A DNA stretch of 64,000 nt. It comes from Verrucomicrobium sp. GAS474. GTDB taxonomy: Bacteria; Verrucomicrobiota; Verrucomicrobiia; Methylacidiphilales; GAS474. A program made the position numbers and the translations under genes. The notes under the pieces were generated by a model. The model made no database searches, was not told the DNA's origin, and saw nothing but the letters and a program-made list of their open reading frames with translations. The stretch is from contig NZ_LT629781.1 of the NCBI RefSeq assembly GCF_900105685.1, forward strand, positions 310,001 to 374,000, read 5' to 3'. Positions 37,634 through 47,348 of the stretch are shown in pieces (the stretch's first letter is position 1; each line of letters begins with the position of its first letter).

Positions 37634-39988
37634 CTACTTGAACAAGCCCTTCATCGCGTCCCACAACCCGCGCGGCTTCGCGGGGGCGTCGGTCTCGGCG
37701 GCAGGGGCGGGCGCGGAGGCGGTGGCCGGCGTCCCGGGGGCTTTCCCCAGCGCCTGGATGTAATCGCCGAAGATGTTCACGGTCTCGTCGAGGGAGATGT
37801 CGCGACGGACGGTTCCCTCGTCCTGGGTCGCCGAATCGGCGTCGGCGTCATCGTCGCTCGTCGAGGAGGCGGGGGCCTTCTTTCCCTTGAGCGACTTCGC
37901 CGAGGGGCGGATGTCGGAGACCGGCTTCAGCGGCTGGTTGCTGTCGAGCATGGCGAGGTTCAGGATCCAGACCTTGTGGTCGGAAACCGGCTTGTCGGCG
38001 AGCTTCTTCTCCCGCTCGTCGATCGCCTTGAAGGCGTCGAGCTGCGCCTTGCGGGCGACCTCGTTGAGCGGGATCGTCTTTTCCTTCAGCAGGGCGAGGC
38101 GGTCCTTCAGGCAGGCGAATTCCTCGCTCCCGGCGATGCGGTCCGAGGAAGCCTTCTGGAGCTGCGGGATGAAGGTGAAGGGAGGCTGGACGCGGGTGTA
38201 GTCGGCGACGGGGACCTCGTCGGCGGCCAGCGCGTTCGGCAGCGACGATTCGCCGTAGTCGATGTAGTCGTCGAGGGCCGGGAGGACGACGTCGGAGAGG
38301 ACGCCCCGGTTCTGGGTCGTGCCGCCCGCGATGCGGTAGAACTTCTGGATCGTCAGCTTCAGGCCGCCCGGATCGTTCCCGGTGCGGAAGCCGAGGTTGA
38401 TTTCCTTCAGGTCGAAGAGCTTCTGGACGGTCCCCTTCCCCCACGTGGTCTTCCCGCCGACGATCAGCGCCCGGCCGTAGTCCTGGAGGGCGGCGGCGGT
38501 GATCTCGGAGGCCGAGGCGCTCGGCTTCCCGACGAGGACGATGAGGGGGCCGGTGTAGACGGGGCTGTTCCCGAAGCCCATGCGGAACGACTGGACGGCG
38601 CCGCGCGCGTCCTTCACCTGGACGACGGGGCCGGAGGGGACGAAGAGGGCGGTGAGGTTCACGGCCTCCTCGAGGATGCCGCCGCCGTTCGTGCGGAGGT
38701 CGAGGATGACGCCGTCGATCTTCTCCTTCTGGAGGCGGAGGAGGAGCCGCTTCACGTCGTCGGAGGCGTGGTCGTAGAAGCCGGGGAGGATGATGTCGGC
38801 GTAACGCTGCTTCGTCCCGTCGGCGAGGGTCCGCTCGTAGAGGCGGGCCTGGGCGACCTGCTCGGTCAGCTTCACCACGTCGCGGACGATCGTGATCTCG
38901 CGCTTGCCCTTGCTGTCGGTCGCCGCGCCCTCGGTGGCGATGACGGTCAGCGTGACCTTCGTCTTCTTCGCGCCGCGGATCATCTTCACGACCTTGTTGA
39001 GCTTCATGTCGGCGACGTCGACCGGCTTCTGCCCTTCTTGCGCGACGGAGAGGATCCGGTCGGTCGGCTTCAGCTGGCCGCCGAGGTCGGCGGGGCCGCC
39101 CGGGACGAGGCTGACGACCTTCGGGTAGCCCTCGACGTCGGTCGAGAGGACCGCGCCGATGCCGACGAGCGACATGTTGATCGTGTTGATCCGGAAGTTC
39201 TCCATCTCGTCCTCGGTGAGGTAGTCGGAGTGGGGATCGTAGGCGTGGGTGAGGGCGGAGAGGTAGATGCCGAGGCGGTCCTCGTGCTCGTTTTCCCGCA
39301 TCGTCTTCAGGAGGCGGTTGTAGCGGCGGGAGATATTCTTGATCGTCTCCTCGGGCTTCTCCTTCGTGCCGAGGCGGCCCTGGAGGAGCTCGTACCGGAT
39401 GTTGAGACGCCAGAGGTCGTCGGCCTCGGCGGGGGTCTTCGGCCACGGGGCCTTCGTCCGGTCGATGTTGAAGCTCTCGTCCTTCGTGAAGTCGCCGGTG
39501 ACGGCGGGGTCCTTCAGCAGGCGGTCGACGAGGGCGACGCGCTCGGCGAGGCGGTCGAGGAAACGCTTGTAGATCGCCGCCTCGGGGGAGAGATCGGCGT
39601 TGAGGAGGAGGACCCCCATCGCGGTGCCGTAGGCCTGGGCGAATTCGTCGAGGTCGGTCTGGAGGAAGACCATGTGGCGGAAGTCGAGCGCGTCGACGTA
39701 GCTCTTCAGGAAGAGCTGGGAGACCGAGTCGTCGATCGGCTTCTGGAGGTAGTGGCCGCCGCTGACGATCTTCGCGACGATCTGGCCGATCCGCGCATCC
39801 TGCGCCGCGTTCCCCGTGGCGGCGATGGCGGCGGCGGGATCGTCGCCGAAGGCCGCCGTCGGCGCGGGCGGCGGGAGCTGGGGGATGACGATGCCGTCGG
39901 CCCGAAGGCCCCCCGTGGAGGAGGCGATGGAAAAGACCAGAGCCGCCGTCAGGGCGAGCGTTCTGGAGGGGACCTTCAGGAGAATCAC
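37634..39988 (-). CDS. Carboxy-terminal processing (tail-specific) protease Prc/CtpA
   Basis: 784-residue periplasmic S41 protease of the Prc type. Signal sequence (TLALTAALVFSIASSTGGLRA), N-terminal helical domain with the RYNRLLKTMRENEHEDRLGIYLSALTHAYDPHSDYLTEDEMENF block, PDZ domain (about 245-330, VSLVPGGPADLGGQLKPTDRILSV), then the protease core. The nucleophile Ser is in VGKPSASASEITAAALQDYGRALIVGG and the catalytic Lys in KTTWGKGTVQ. A DUF3340-like C-terminal region follows. Degrades or trims misfolded or envelope proteins from the C-terminus. Length and order match E. coli Prc. Confidence 0.93.
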   Translation of the reverse strand: MILLKVPSRTLALTAALVFSIASSTGGLRADGIVIPQLPPPAPTAAFGDDPAAAIAATGNAAQDARIGQIVAKIVSGGHYLQKPIDDSVSQLFLKSYVDALDFRHMVFLQTDLDEFAQAYGTAMGVLLLNADLSPEAAIYKRFLDRLAERVALVDRLLKDPAVTGDFTKDESFNIDRTKAPWPKTPAEADDLWRLNIRYELLQGRLGTKEKPEETIKNISRRYNRLLKTMRENEHEDRLGIYLSALTHAYDPHSDYLTEDEMENFRINTINMSLVGIGAVLSTDVEGYPKVVSLVPGGPADLGGQLKPTDRILSVAQEGQKPVDVADMKLNKVVKMIRGAKKTKVTLTVIATEGAATDSKGKREITIVRDVVKLTEQVAQARLYERTLADGTKQRYADIILPGFYDHASDDVKRLLLRLQKEKIDGVILDLRTNGGGILEEAVNLTALFVPSGPVVQVKDARGAVQSFRMGFGNSPVYTGPLIVLVGKPSASASEITAAALQDYGRALIVGGKTTWGKGTVQKLFDLKEINLGFRTGNDPGGLKLTIQKFYRIAGGTTQNRGVLSDVVLPALDDYIDYGESSLPNALAADEVPVADYTRVQPPFTFIPQLQKASSDRIAGSEEFACLKDRLALLKEKTIPLNEVARKAQLDAFKAIDEREKKLADKPVSDHKVWILNLAMLDSNQPLKPVSDIRPSAKSLKGKKAPASSTSDDDADADSATQDEGTVRRDISLDETVNIFGDYIQALGKAPGTPATASAPAPAAETDAPAKPRGLWDAMKGLFK

Positions 39989-40015
39989 AAAGGGAGGGGC
40001 TCGTTTTTACCGATT

Positions 40016-41302
40016 TTAAATAAAATCTGCCCCCATGTATGAACGTAATTTCTCAGGAAGCAAGACCCGACCATCGTCTTGTTGGTGCGTTTCCACAAGG
40101 GCGATAAATAACCGGGCCAGGGCGGTCCCGGAACCGTTGAGGGTGTGGCAGAAGCGGTTCTTCCCCTCGGCATCCTTGTATTTGAGCCCCATCCGGCGGG
40201 CCTGGAAGTCCTCGAAATTGCTGCACGAGGAGACCTCCAGCCACGTCCCGAGGCCGGGAGCCCAGACCTCGATGTCGTGGCACTTCGCCGCGCCGAAGCC
40301 CATGTCGCCCGTCGAGAGAGTCAGGACCCGGTAATGGAGGCCGAGGCTCTGGAGGACGGCCTCGACCTGGGCGACGAGGCGGTCGAGGGCGGCGTAGGAG
40401 TCCTCCGGGCGGACGATCTGGACGAGCTCGACCTTGTCGAATTGGTGGACGCGGATCATCCCGCGCGTGTCCTTCCCGGCGCTCCCCGCCTCCTTGCGGA
40501 AGCAGGGGGTGTAGGCGGCGTAGCGGATCGGGAGGGCCTCGGCGGGGACGATCTCCCCGGCGTGGAGGTTCGTCACCGGGACCTCGGCGGTCGGGATGAG
40601 GTAGAGGTCCTCGCCCTCGATCTTGTACATGTCGTCGGCGAATTTCGGGAGCTGGCCGGTCCCCTTCATCGCCTCGCCCCGGACGAGGAAGGGAGGGGAG
40701 ACTTCGACGTAGGCGTCGAGGCCGGGGGCGGCCTTCGCCTCGGTGTGGAAGTCGAGGAGATAGGAGATCAGGGCCCGTTCCAGGCGGGCCCCCTTCCCCT
40801 TGAAGACCAGGAAGCCGCTGCCGGAGATCTTCGCGGCCCGCTCGAAGTCGAGCAGCCCCGAGAGAGCCGCGAGGTCGATATGGTTCTTCGGCGCAAAGGG
40901 GAACGAGGCGGGAGCGCCGTGGGTCCGCTCGGTCCGATTGGCCGCCGCATCGTCGCCGACGGGGACGGTGGCGTGGGGGAAATTCGGGATGGTGAGGAGG
41001 AGGGCCTCCTGCGCGGCCTCGACGGCGGCGACTTCGACGTCGAGCCCCGCGATCTCGTCGGAGACCGTCTTCATGGCGGCCATCAGATCGTCGGTCGGCT
41101 CCTTCTTCGCCTTGCGCGCGCCGATCTCCTTGCTCGCCTTGTTCCGTTCCGCCTTCAGGGACTCGACGCGGACCAGGAGGGCGCGGCGGCTCTCGTCCTG
41201 GGCCAGGAGGGTGTCAACGTGGGCTTCGTCGCCCCGGCCCCGGGTCGCCAGGCGGCGGCGGGCTTCATCGGGGTTGTCGCGGAGGTACTTGATGTCGAGC
41301 AT
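40016..41302 (-). CDS. serS: Seryl-tRNA synthetase
   Basis: 428 residues from ATG 41302 (MLDIKYLRDNPDEARRRLATRG, the standard SerRS start; upstream in-frame codons are non-family). The N-terminal long coiled-coil arm that grips tRNA-Ser is followed by the class II core. Motif 2 includes CFRKEAGSAGKDTRGMIRVHQFDKVELVQ; motif 3 is NGSGTALARLFIALVETHQQDDG. Charges tRNA-Ser (and tRNA-Sec where present). Divergent from the membrane gene at 41406. Confidence 0.97.
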   Translation of the reverse strand: MLDIKYLRDNPDEARRRLATRGRGDEAHVDTLLAQDESRRALLVRVESLKAERNKASKEIGARKAKKEPTDDLMAAMKTVSDEIAGLDVEVAAVEAAQEALLLTIPNFPHATVPVGDDAAANRTERTHGAPASFPFAPKNHIDLAALSGLLDFERAAKISGSGFLVFKGKGARLERALISYLLDFHTEAKAAPGLDAYVEVSPPFLVRGEAMKGTGQLPKFADDMYKIEGEDLYLIPTAEVPVTNLHAGEIVPAEALPIRYAAYTPCFRKEAGSAGKDTRGMIRVHQFDKVELVQIVRPEDSYAALDRLVAQVEAVLQSLGLHYRVLTLSTGDMGFGAAKCHDIEVWAPGLGTWLEVSSCSNFEDFQARRMGLKYKDAEGKNRFCHTLNGSGTALARLFIALVETHQQDDGRVLLPEKLRSYMGADFI

Positions 41303-41405
41303 GGAAACGCTGAGTGAATCAGAACGCGTTCTGAAGGGCAAGACGGGGACTGAGGGGGAAAGATCTATCCTTGAACCCGGGGAGGCTTTTAGCCACGGTT
41401 TTCCG

Positions 41406-43250
41406 ATGCCGCCTCGCTCTCGTTCCGGACTTTCGCGGGTCCTCTCGCTCCTTTTCCTGGCTGCCACCCTTCTTTCGCTCCTCTACGTCTTCCTCGGGGT
41501 GAACCGGACGACGAACTGGCCCCCGGCCCGCTCCGACGGCGAGGGCTACTTCGCCTATCTCCCCCTCGCCTTCGTCTACCACACCACCGACCTCACCGCC
41601 GTCGTCCCCGCGCAGGGGACCGGGACAGTGCCGAGCGGGAGCTTCTTCATCGAGAAAACAGGCCACTGGAACATCAAGTACCCGATCGGTGTCGCCCTCA
41701 CGGCGGCCCCGTTCTACCTCCTCGCCCACTTCCTCTGCACGGCGACCCCGCTTTCCCACCACTACGCCGCCGACGGCTACTCCCTCCCCTACCAGCTCTC
41801 CCTCGTCGTCTCCGGGCTCCTCGCCTTCGCCGTCGCCCTCTGGGCGCTGGCCCGGTGGCTGGCGCGCCGCTTCCCGCCCGGGGCCGTCGCCCCCGCCCTC
41901 GTCTTCATCGCCTTCGGGACGAACCTCGCCCACTACGCGACGTTCGATTCCTTTGCCTCCCACATCTACAGCGTCGCCGCGATCGCCCTCTTCCTGAACC
42001 TCCTCGACGGCTTCGCCGCCGCGCCGACCCCGGGCCGCGCCCTCCTCCTCGGCCTCCTGGCCGGGTACGGCTTCCTGACGCGGAACACCACCGTCCTCTA
42101 CTTCGTCCCCTTCTTCCTGCTTCCCCTCCTCGCCCGGCGGATGCCGCTGTGGGAGTGGCTGCGGGGGGCTTTCCTTGCCACGGTCGCGGGCTTCGTCGTG
42201 ATCGTCCCCCAGCTCCTGATCTGGAAGTACTGCATGGGGACCTTCCTCGCCTATTCCTACGGCGGCGAGGGCTTCTCCAACCTCGGCGACCCGCTCTTCG
42301 CCAACGTCCTCTGGAGCTGGCGCAAGGGGGCCTTCCTCCACTTCCCCTTCCTCCTCCTTCCCGTCGCGGGGCTCTTCCTCGCCCTCTTCCTCGGCCGCCG
42401 CCCGGCGGGACCGGCCGGAAAGACCGGGGCCGACCTCCCTCCCGCCGCCCCCCTCCGCCTGGAAGCCGGGACCACTCTCCTCTGCGCCCTCCTCCAGCTC
42501 TACATCGCGGCGAGCTGGAGCAGCTGGCCCTTCGGCGGCTCGCTGGGGCACCGCGCCTTCGTCGACGCCTACCCCCTCCTCCTCCTCGGCGCGGCGTGGC
42601 TCGCGGCGCGGGGCCTCGACGCGGGCCGGAAGCAGACGGTCTGGATCGTCGTCTGGGCGGCGGTCCTCTACGCGCAGCTCTTCACCCAGCTCTACTGGTT
42701 CCACTTCGTGAAGAGCGACTCGATGACCCGGCACGACTTCGCGAAGCTGCCGAAGGCCGCCCTCACCGAGCTCCCCCTCCGCCTCGGCGGTGCCTTCTAC
42801 GACGCCGCCTTCGACCTCCGCCACCCGCGCAACACCTCGGCCCTCGATTGGTGGAAGGAGACGCGGGCCGTCCTCACGCCGCTCTCCCCGACGGCGAATC
42901 CGATCGTCGTCCGCAGCGGCGAGACGCTCCGCGTCGAGGTCGAGGTCGAGAACCTCGGCAGCCTCACCCTCAAGCATTGGGGACGGCGCGGCAATATCCT
43001 CATCGAGCCGGTGTTGATCGGCATTTCGGAAAAAGGCCCCAACCTCGTCTACCCACTTCACAAAAGCTTCATCCCCGCCCCCATCGATCCCGGACTGAAG
43101 GCGGTCATCCCCCTGACCTACGCGATACCGCAGGGGCTCCCCGCCGGTCCCTACCTCCTCCAGCTCACCCTCTGGCACGGCAGCAAGGACTCGCTCGACG
43201 CCCTCGGCCTCGCGCCCCGCAACGGCTTCCGGATCGACGTCCAGCCATGA
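41406..43250 (+). CDS. Multi-spanning membrane protein (GT-C-like), function unknown
   Basis: 614 residues from ATG 41406. About ten or more hydrophobic helices, with an extracytoplasmic loop near the start (NWPPARSDGEGYFAYLPLAFVYHTTDL) that resembles the acidic first loop of GT-C glycosyltransferases such as the GT39/ArnT group. The C-terminal about 110 residues are soluble and beta-rich (LRVEVEVENLGSLTLKHWGRRGNI...YLLQLTLWHGSKDSLDALGLAPRNGF). It overlaps the next membrane protein gene by 4 bp (ATGA). Probably envelope or polysaccharide assembly, but I cannot assign a specific reaction. Confidence 0.7.
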   Translation: MPPRSRSGLSRVLSLLFLAATLLSLLYVFLGVNRTTNWPPARSDGEGYFAYLPLAFVYHTTDLTAVVPAQGTGTVPSGSFFIEKTGHWNIKYPIGVALTAAPFYLLAHFLCTATPLSHHYAADGYSLPYQLSLVVSGLLAFAVALWALARWLARRFPPGAVAPALVFIAFGTNLAHYATFDSFASHIYSVAAIALFLNLLDGFAAAPTPGRALLLGLLAGYGFLTRNTTVLYFVPFFLLPLLARRMPLWEWLRGAFLATVAGFVVIVPQLLIWKYCMGTFLAYSYGGEGFSNLGDPLFANVLWSWRKGAFLHFPFLLLPVAGLFLALFLGRRPAGPAGKTGADLPPAAPLRLEAGTTLLCALLQLYIAASWSSWPFGGSLGHRAFVDAYPLLLLGAAWLAARGLDAGRKQTVWIVVWAAVLYAQLFTQLYWFHFVKSDSMTRHDFAKLPKAALTELPLRLGGAFYDAAFDLRHPRNTSALDWWKETRAVLTPLSPTANPIVVRSGETLRVEVEVENLGSLTLKHWGRRGNILIEPVLIGISEKGPNLVYPLHKSFIPAPIDPGLKAVIPLTYAIPQGLPAGPYLLQLTLWHGSKDSLDALGLAPRNGFRIDVQP

Positions 43251-44785
43251 TCTCCCCCCGCCTCCTCCGCCCCCTCTTCTGGCTCGCCGCCCTCGGCATG
43301 GCCGTCCTCTTCCCCTTCATGGCGTGGCACGGCTACCCGCAGTCCGACGGCGACACGCTCTGGTTCCTCCCCGCCGCCCTCGCCGAGGCGCGGGGAGAGG
43401 GGCTGGTCAACGCGCTCCACGTCAACGCCGGGTCGTTCGACATCACCCACCGGAACCTCTTCGTCTTCTACCCGCCCGGCTTCCCCTGGTTCCTCGGGAA
43501 GATCGCCGCCCACACCTTCGGCGCGACGGCGCAGGGTATCTACACCGCCTTCGCCGCGCTGAGCTCCCTCACCGTCCTCCTCGCCGCCCTCCCCTTCGCC
43601 CACTGGGCGGGGCGGCGGCCCCCGGAGCAACGGCGGAAGGGCTGGCTCCTCGCCCTCGCCGCCCTCCTCGCCCTCGGCACCTACGGCTCGGCCTTCGCCT
43701 TCGGGCGGCCCGACACGATGGCGACCGTCGTCGTCCTGTTCGGCGCCCTCGCCGTCGCCCTGGCCGACCGAGAGATCTTCCTCCTCTCGCCCGTCCTCGG
43801 CCTCCTCGCCTTCCTCCATCCCGTCGCCGCCCTGTTCGCCACCGCCCTCCTCGGCCTGCGGCTCTCCCTCCGGCTCACCCTCCCGCATGTGGCCACCCTG
43901 TTGATTCCGTTCTGCCTCATCGGCGTCGGCGTCATGCTCCTCCTCTTCGCCGTCAGCCCGAACGGCCTCCAGGCCTCCTTCGACGGCATCCGCTGGCACG
44001 CCGGATCGACGATGGTCTCGGGAACCTGGGACGATCCCCACAAGAACCAGCCGCTGAAATTCCTCTTCCTCCATTCCTACGCCACCGCCTACGGCCTCCT
44101 CGTCCTGGTGGCGGCGGCCCTCCTCGGCGAGGCTGTCGTCCGGCGCTGGAAGGAAGGGAGGGGGACGCGGGTCGGGATCGTCTTCTTCACGGGATGCCTC
44201 GCCGCCTTCTTCTTCCACTTCGTCGCCGAGGCGTGGGACCGGGCCTATAACCTCTGGGTCTTCACCCCCGTCACCCTCTGGGTGATCCTGATCCTCGGCG
44301 GCAGGATGGGCGAACGGATGGGGGGACGGACCGCGCCGCGCCTCGGCTTCGTCCTCCTCCTCGCGGTCTTCCTTGCCTGCGCCTCGGGGTTCCTCCATCG
44401 CGCCCTTCTCTTCCCCTACGCCCTCGCCGACCGGGCGGGGAGCCTCGACGCGGCGAAGGTTCAGGCAGCCCGGCTCCTTGGGGAACGCCCCCCCGGCCTC
44501 ATCGCCGTCTCGAAGTCGCTCTGGCTCCTCTTCGACGACGTCGAGCAGCCGAACCCGGTCCGCGCCTTCGCCCTCGATCCCGCGCAGCGCCGGGACGACC
44601 ATCCGGCCTACATCGTCCTCCAGCAACGGTTCACCGCCTACGAAACCGCGCCGGAGCTCCCCGGATTCCGCAAGGTGTGGGACGACTTCACGGCCGAAAA
44701 ACCGCGCTTCCTCGGCATCGCCCTCAGCGGGACGGCCCCTTCCTACCGCTTCGCCTTCTACGAGCGGATCGAGAGCGCGAACTAG
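43247..44785 (+). CDS. Multi-spanning membrane protein (GT-C-like), function unknown
   Basis: 512 residues, coupled to the preceding gene by an ATGA overlap. The N-terminal helix is followed by HGYPQSDGDTLWFLPAALAEARGEG, an acidic first external loop again reminiscent of GT-C glycosyltransferases. It then has HRNLFVFYPPGFPWFLGKIA and about nine further helices, including AFAFGRPDTMATVVVLFGALAVAL. A soluble C-terminal tail of about 110 residues includes LFDDVEQPNPVRAFALDPAQ. Convergent with the SGNH-like gene that follows (6-bp gap). Likely transfers sugars from lipid-linked donors, by analogy only. Confidence 0.7.
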   Translation: MISPRLLRPLFWLAALGMAVLFPFMAWHGYPQSDGDTLWFLPAALAEARGEGLVNALHVNAGSFDITHRNLFVFYPPGFPWFLGKIAAHTFGATAQGIYTAFAALSSLTVLLAALPFAHWAGRRPPEQRRKGWLLALAALLALGTYGSAFAFGRPDTMATVVVLFGALAVALADREIFLLSPVLGLLAFLHPVAALFATALLGLRLSLRLTLPHVATLLIPFCLIGVGVMLLLFAVSPNGLQASFDGIRWHAGSTMVSGTWDDPHKNQPLKFLFLHSYATAYGLLVLVAAALLGEAVVRRWKEGRGTRVGIVFFTGCLAAFFFHFVAEAWDRAYNLWVFTPVTLWVILILGGRMGERMGGRTAPRLGFVLLLAVFLACASGFLHRALLFPYALADRAGSLDAAKVQAARLLGERPPGLIAVSKSLWLLFDDVEQPNPVRAFALDPAQRRDDHPAYIVLQQRFTAYETAPELPGFRKVWDDFTAEKPRFLGIALSGTAPSYRFAFYERIESAN

Positions 44786-44791
44786 TCCGTG

Positions 44792-45778
44792 TCACCGCCC
44801 CGCGGGCGGCGCGGCGGAGAGCATCTCCCGCACCCGTTCCCGGATTCGCGCCGAGGCCCGTCGGGCGCTCGGCCCTGTGAGGTGGACGCCGTCGGTCGTC
44901 CGGTAGGAGCCGTCGACCGGGAAATCGAGCCACGGCCATTCCGCTTTCGGGAACCGCGCCAGCACCGCCCCGCGGAGGTAGGTCCGGAACTCGCTCCCCT
45001 CGACGCGGGGATCGGGAGGGAGGTAGAGGAAGAGCACCTGCACGCCGCGGCTCCGGAGCTCATCGACCTGGACGGCGAGCCGGTCGAGGTTCTTCGGCAC
45101 CTGCTTCCAGACCGTGGCCTGGAAGGTCTCGTCGGCCCGGTGGGCGAAGGCGATCCCCTCCTCCAGATGGGGCGTCGGCGGCTCGACGTCGGAGCGGGGC
45201 GGATCGAGGGGGCTCCCCGCGATCCGGTGGCCGAGGGTCCGCGCCCCGCTCTGGATGACACGCAGCAGCTGGTACTCGGTGCGCAGCGCGGGACAATGGA
45301 GACGGAGCCACCCCCACGGCGGCCCGAGCATCTCCTGAAGGAACGCCTCGGCGGCGGGCTGCCGCAGATTGTTCACCTCGATGACGACGAGGCGGGGCAG
45401 CGTCTTCCCGTGCAGGAGGAGGGCGTTCCCCGTGAGCGGGCTCCCCCCGAAGAAGCCGAGGTCGTAGATTTCGGGAGCGCCGCTCTCGGCCAACCCCTTT
45501 TCCAGCGCGCGCGACATCGAGCTGCCGACGAGGACCGCCTCGGGCATCGAGGGACGGACCAGGAACCGCTCCGTCACCATCGCATGCCGGGCCTCCATCG
45601 TCGAGAGATTGTCGTAGACCGTCGGACTCACGGCCGCGATCCACGCCGCGTAGAGCCCGAAGAGGAGCGCCGCGCGCCACATCGCCGCCCAAAGGAAAAG
45701 AAACAGCCCCCTCCTCTCCGGTCCATTGGCATCCGGGGAACTGGAGGACGAATCAGAATTGGAAGTAGATGAAGGCAC
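44792..45778 (-). CDS. SGNH-like (AlgJ/AlgX-type) O-acetylation protein
   Basis: 328 residues. A Ser-rich start and one signal-anchor helix (about 28-48) precede an SGNH-like domain: LVGSSMSRALEK near residue 85 (nucleophile Ser block), GFFGGSPLTGNALLL, VVIEVNNLRQP, LFLYLPPDP and the Asp-His pair in DGVHLTGPS near the C-terminus. Its start overlaps the MBOAT gene by 26 bp, the usual partnership in extracellular polysaccharide O-acetylation. The MBOAT moves acetyl across the membrane and the SGNH protein transfers it to sugar. A paralogue lies on the other side of the MBOAT gene (47349-48281). Confidence 0.75.
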   Translation of the reverse strand: MPSSTSNSDSSSSSPDANGPERRGLFLFLWAAMWRAALLFGLYAAWIAAVSPTVYDNLSTMEARHAMVTERFLVRPSMPEAVLVGSSMSRALEKGLAESGAPEIYDLGFFGGSPLTGNALLLHGKTLPRLVVIEVNNLRQPAAEAFLQEMLGPPWGWLRLHCPALRTEYQLLRVIQSGARTLGHRIAGSPLDPPRSDVEPPTPHLEEGIAFAHRADETFQATVWKQVPKNLDRLAVQVDELRSRGVQVLFLYLPPDPRVEGSEFRTYLRGAVLARFPKAEWPWLDFPVDGSYRTTDGVHLTGPSARRASARIRERVREMLSAAPPAGR

Positions 45779-47207
45779 CGGGAACTCCGCTGTTCACGAG
45801 GAGGAGGAAAAGCATCGCCGCCAGCGTCCACGCCTCCAGCCGGGCGGAGAAGCCCTTCGGAAAGAGGAAGGGCGAGGCGTGGTGGAGGAAGACCGGGATC
45901 AGGCAGAGGAGGACCGGCGCGCACTGCTGCAGCAGGATCTTCTTCGGCCAGTTCGCCCCGATCGCATGGAGATAGGCGAAGGCCTGGCCGAGGTTCGGGA
46001 ACTTGAAGAAGAGCCAGCCGAAGGTGACAAGGGAGAAGACAATCGCGATGCGGACCGCCCGCTCGACGCCCGACGATTCCCCCTCCTTCCGTAGGAAGGG
46101 CCGCTCCAGCGCGAGGGCCGCGCCGTGGAAGAGCCCCCAGAAGGCGAAGCCCCACGCCGCCCCGTGCCACAGCCCGCCGAGGAACATCACGATCATGAGG
46201 TTCACCGCCGTCCGGGCCAGGCCGTGCCGCGAGCCGCCGAGCGGGATGAAGAGGTAATCCCGGAGCCATGCGGAGAGCGACATGTGCCACCGCCGCCAGA
46301 ACTCGGAGAAGCTCGCCGCGAGGTAGGGCCGGTCGAAGTTCACCGGGAGCCGGAACCCGAAGAGCCGCCCCAGCCCCAGCGCGATCAGGGAGTAGCCGTA
46401 GAAGTCGGCGAAGATCTGGGCCGAGAAGCCGAAGAGGAGGAGGAGGAGATGGAACCCGGGGAGCCCCTCGTAGGAGCCGGCCCCCATCCACATCGTCTCC
46501 GTCGCGAGGTTGTCGGCGACGACCCGCTTGAAGAAATACCCGGCGATCAGCAGCCGCGCGACGGCGATGAAATCGATCTCCTTCCACCGCTTCACCCCCG
46601 AGGCCGGGGTCTGGATCTGGGGGAAGAAATCGCGCGCCTTCGTGATCGGCCCCGCGATCAGCTGGGGGAAGAAGACCATGTAGAGCGTCGTCCGCCCGAA
46701 GGCCGAGAGCCCGCCCTCCCTCGCCGGGGGCTTCCAGTCCCCGCGCCACGTGTCGACGATCAGGCTGATCCCGTGGAAAATGTAGAAGGAGATCCCGATC
46801 GGGAGCGGCATGCCGAGCAGGAACTGCCGCCACGCCCACCCCGCGCCCTCCCCGTGGAACGCGTGGTAAACCCGGGCCGCCTCGGCGTGGAACGTCCAAT
46901 AGAAGAGCTTCGAGTACTTGAAATAGGCGAGCATCGCCAGGAGCACCGCCACCCCGCCGAAGACGAGCCACCCCGCCCGATGCCGCCCCCCGCCCGCCGC
47001 ATCGACGGCGACCGCCCGGCTCACCCCCGCCGCCACGCCGGTGCAGAACGCGAGGAGGATGAGGAGCAGCGGATTCTCCCACGCGTAGAAAACGAGGCTC
47101 GCCGCCACCAGCACCCCGATCTGCAGCGCCGCCGTCCGCGCCACGACGTAGTAAAGGAAGAGCGTCGCCGTCAGGAGCCAGAAAAAGGAAAGGCTGGTGA
47201 AGAGCAT
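45753..47207 (-). CDS. MBOAT-family O-acyltransferase (AlgI-like)
   Basis: 484-residue polytopic membrane enzyme. Family hallmarks: FYIFHGISLIVDTWRGDW, FFPQLIAGPITKARDFFPQI, FSEFWRRWHMSLSAWLRDYLFIPLGGSRHG and the catalytic His in GGLWHGAAWGFAFWGLFHGAAL (about 330-351). Related to AlgI and DltB, which channel acyl groups to extracellular polymers. Upstream and overlapping its SGNH-like partner; divergent from a second SGNH-like gene. Acceptor polysaccharide unknown, but the GT-C-like and GT9-like genes around it suggest an exopolysaccharide or O-antigen. Confidence 0.93.
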   Translation of the reverse strand: MLFTSLSFFWLLTATLFLYYVVARTAALQIGVLVAASLVFYAWENPLLLILLAFCTGVAAGVSRAVAVDAAGGGRHRAGWLVFGGVAVLLAMLAYFKYSKLFYWTFHAEAARVYHAFHGEGAGWAWRQFLLGMPLPIGISFYIFHGISLIVDTWRGDWKPPAREGGLSAFGRTTLYMVFFPQLIAGPITKARDFFPQIQTPASGVKRWKEIDFIAVARLLIAGYFFKRVVADNLATETMWMGAGSYEGLPGFHLLLLLFGFSAQIFADFYGYSLIALGLGRLFGFRLPVNFDRPYLAASFSEFWRRWHMSLSAWLRDYLFIPLGGSRHGLARTAVNLMIVMFLGGLWHGAAWGFAFWGLFHGAALALERPFLRKEGESSGVERAVRIAIVFSLVTFGWLFFKFPNLGQAFAYLHAIGANWPKKILLQQCAPVLLCLIPVFLHHASPFLFPKGFSARLEAWTLAAMLFLLLVNSGVPGAFIYFQF

Positions 47208-47348
47208 GGTCGAGGAAAAATACCGTGAAAGTCGGCAGTGACGGTAATTAGCCTCCGTCCCCCTGCCGAGAAGAATCTCGGGGCCTTTTCCCGGGGCGTT
47301 GCAGAGACATTGGCAAAAGGGGGCGGGACGCGCTACGATCGGGTCTCC

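Noticed and set aside
40800-41405. In-frame extension of the membrane protein gene at 41406
   Set aside because: It runs antisense through serS and lacks membrane or family character; the hydrophobic leader starts at 41406.
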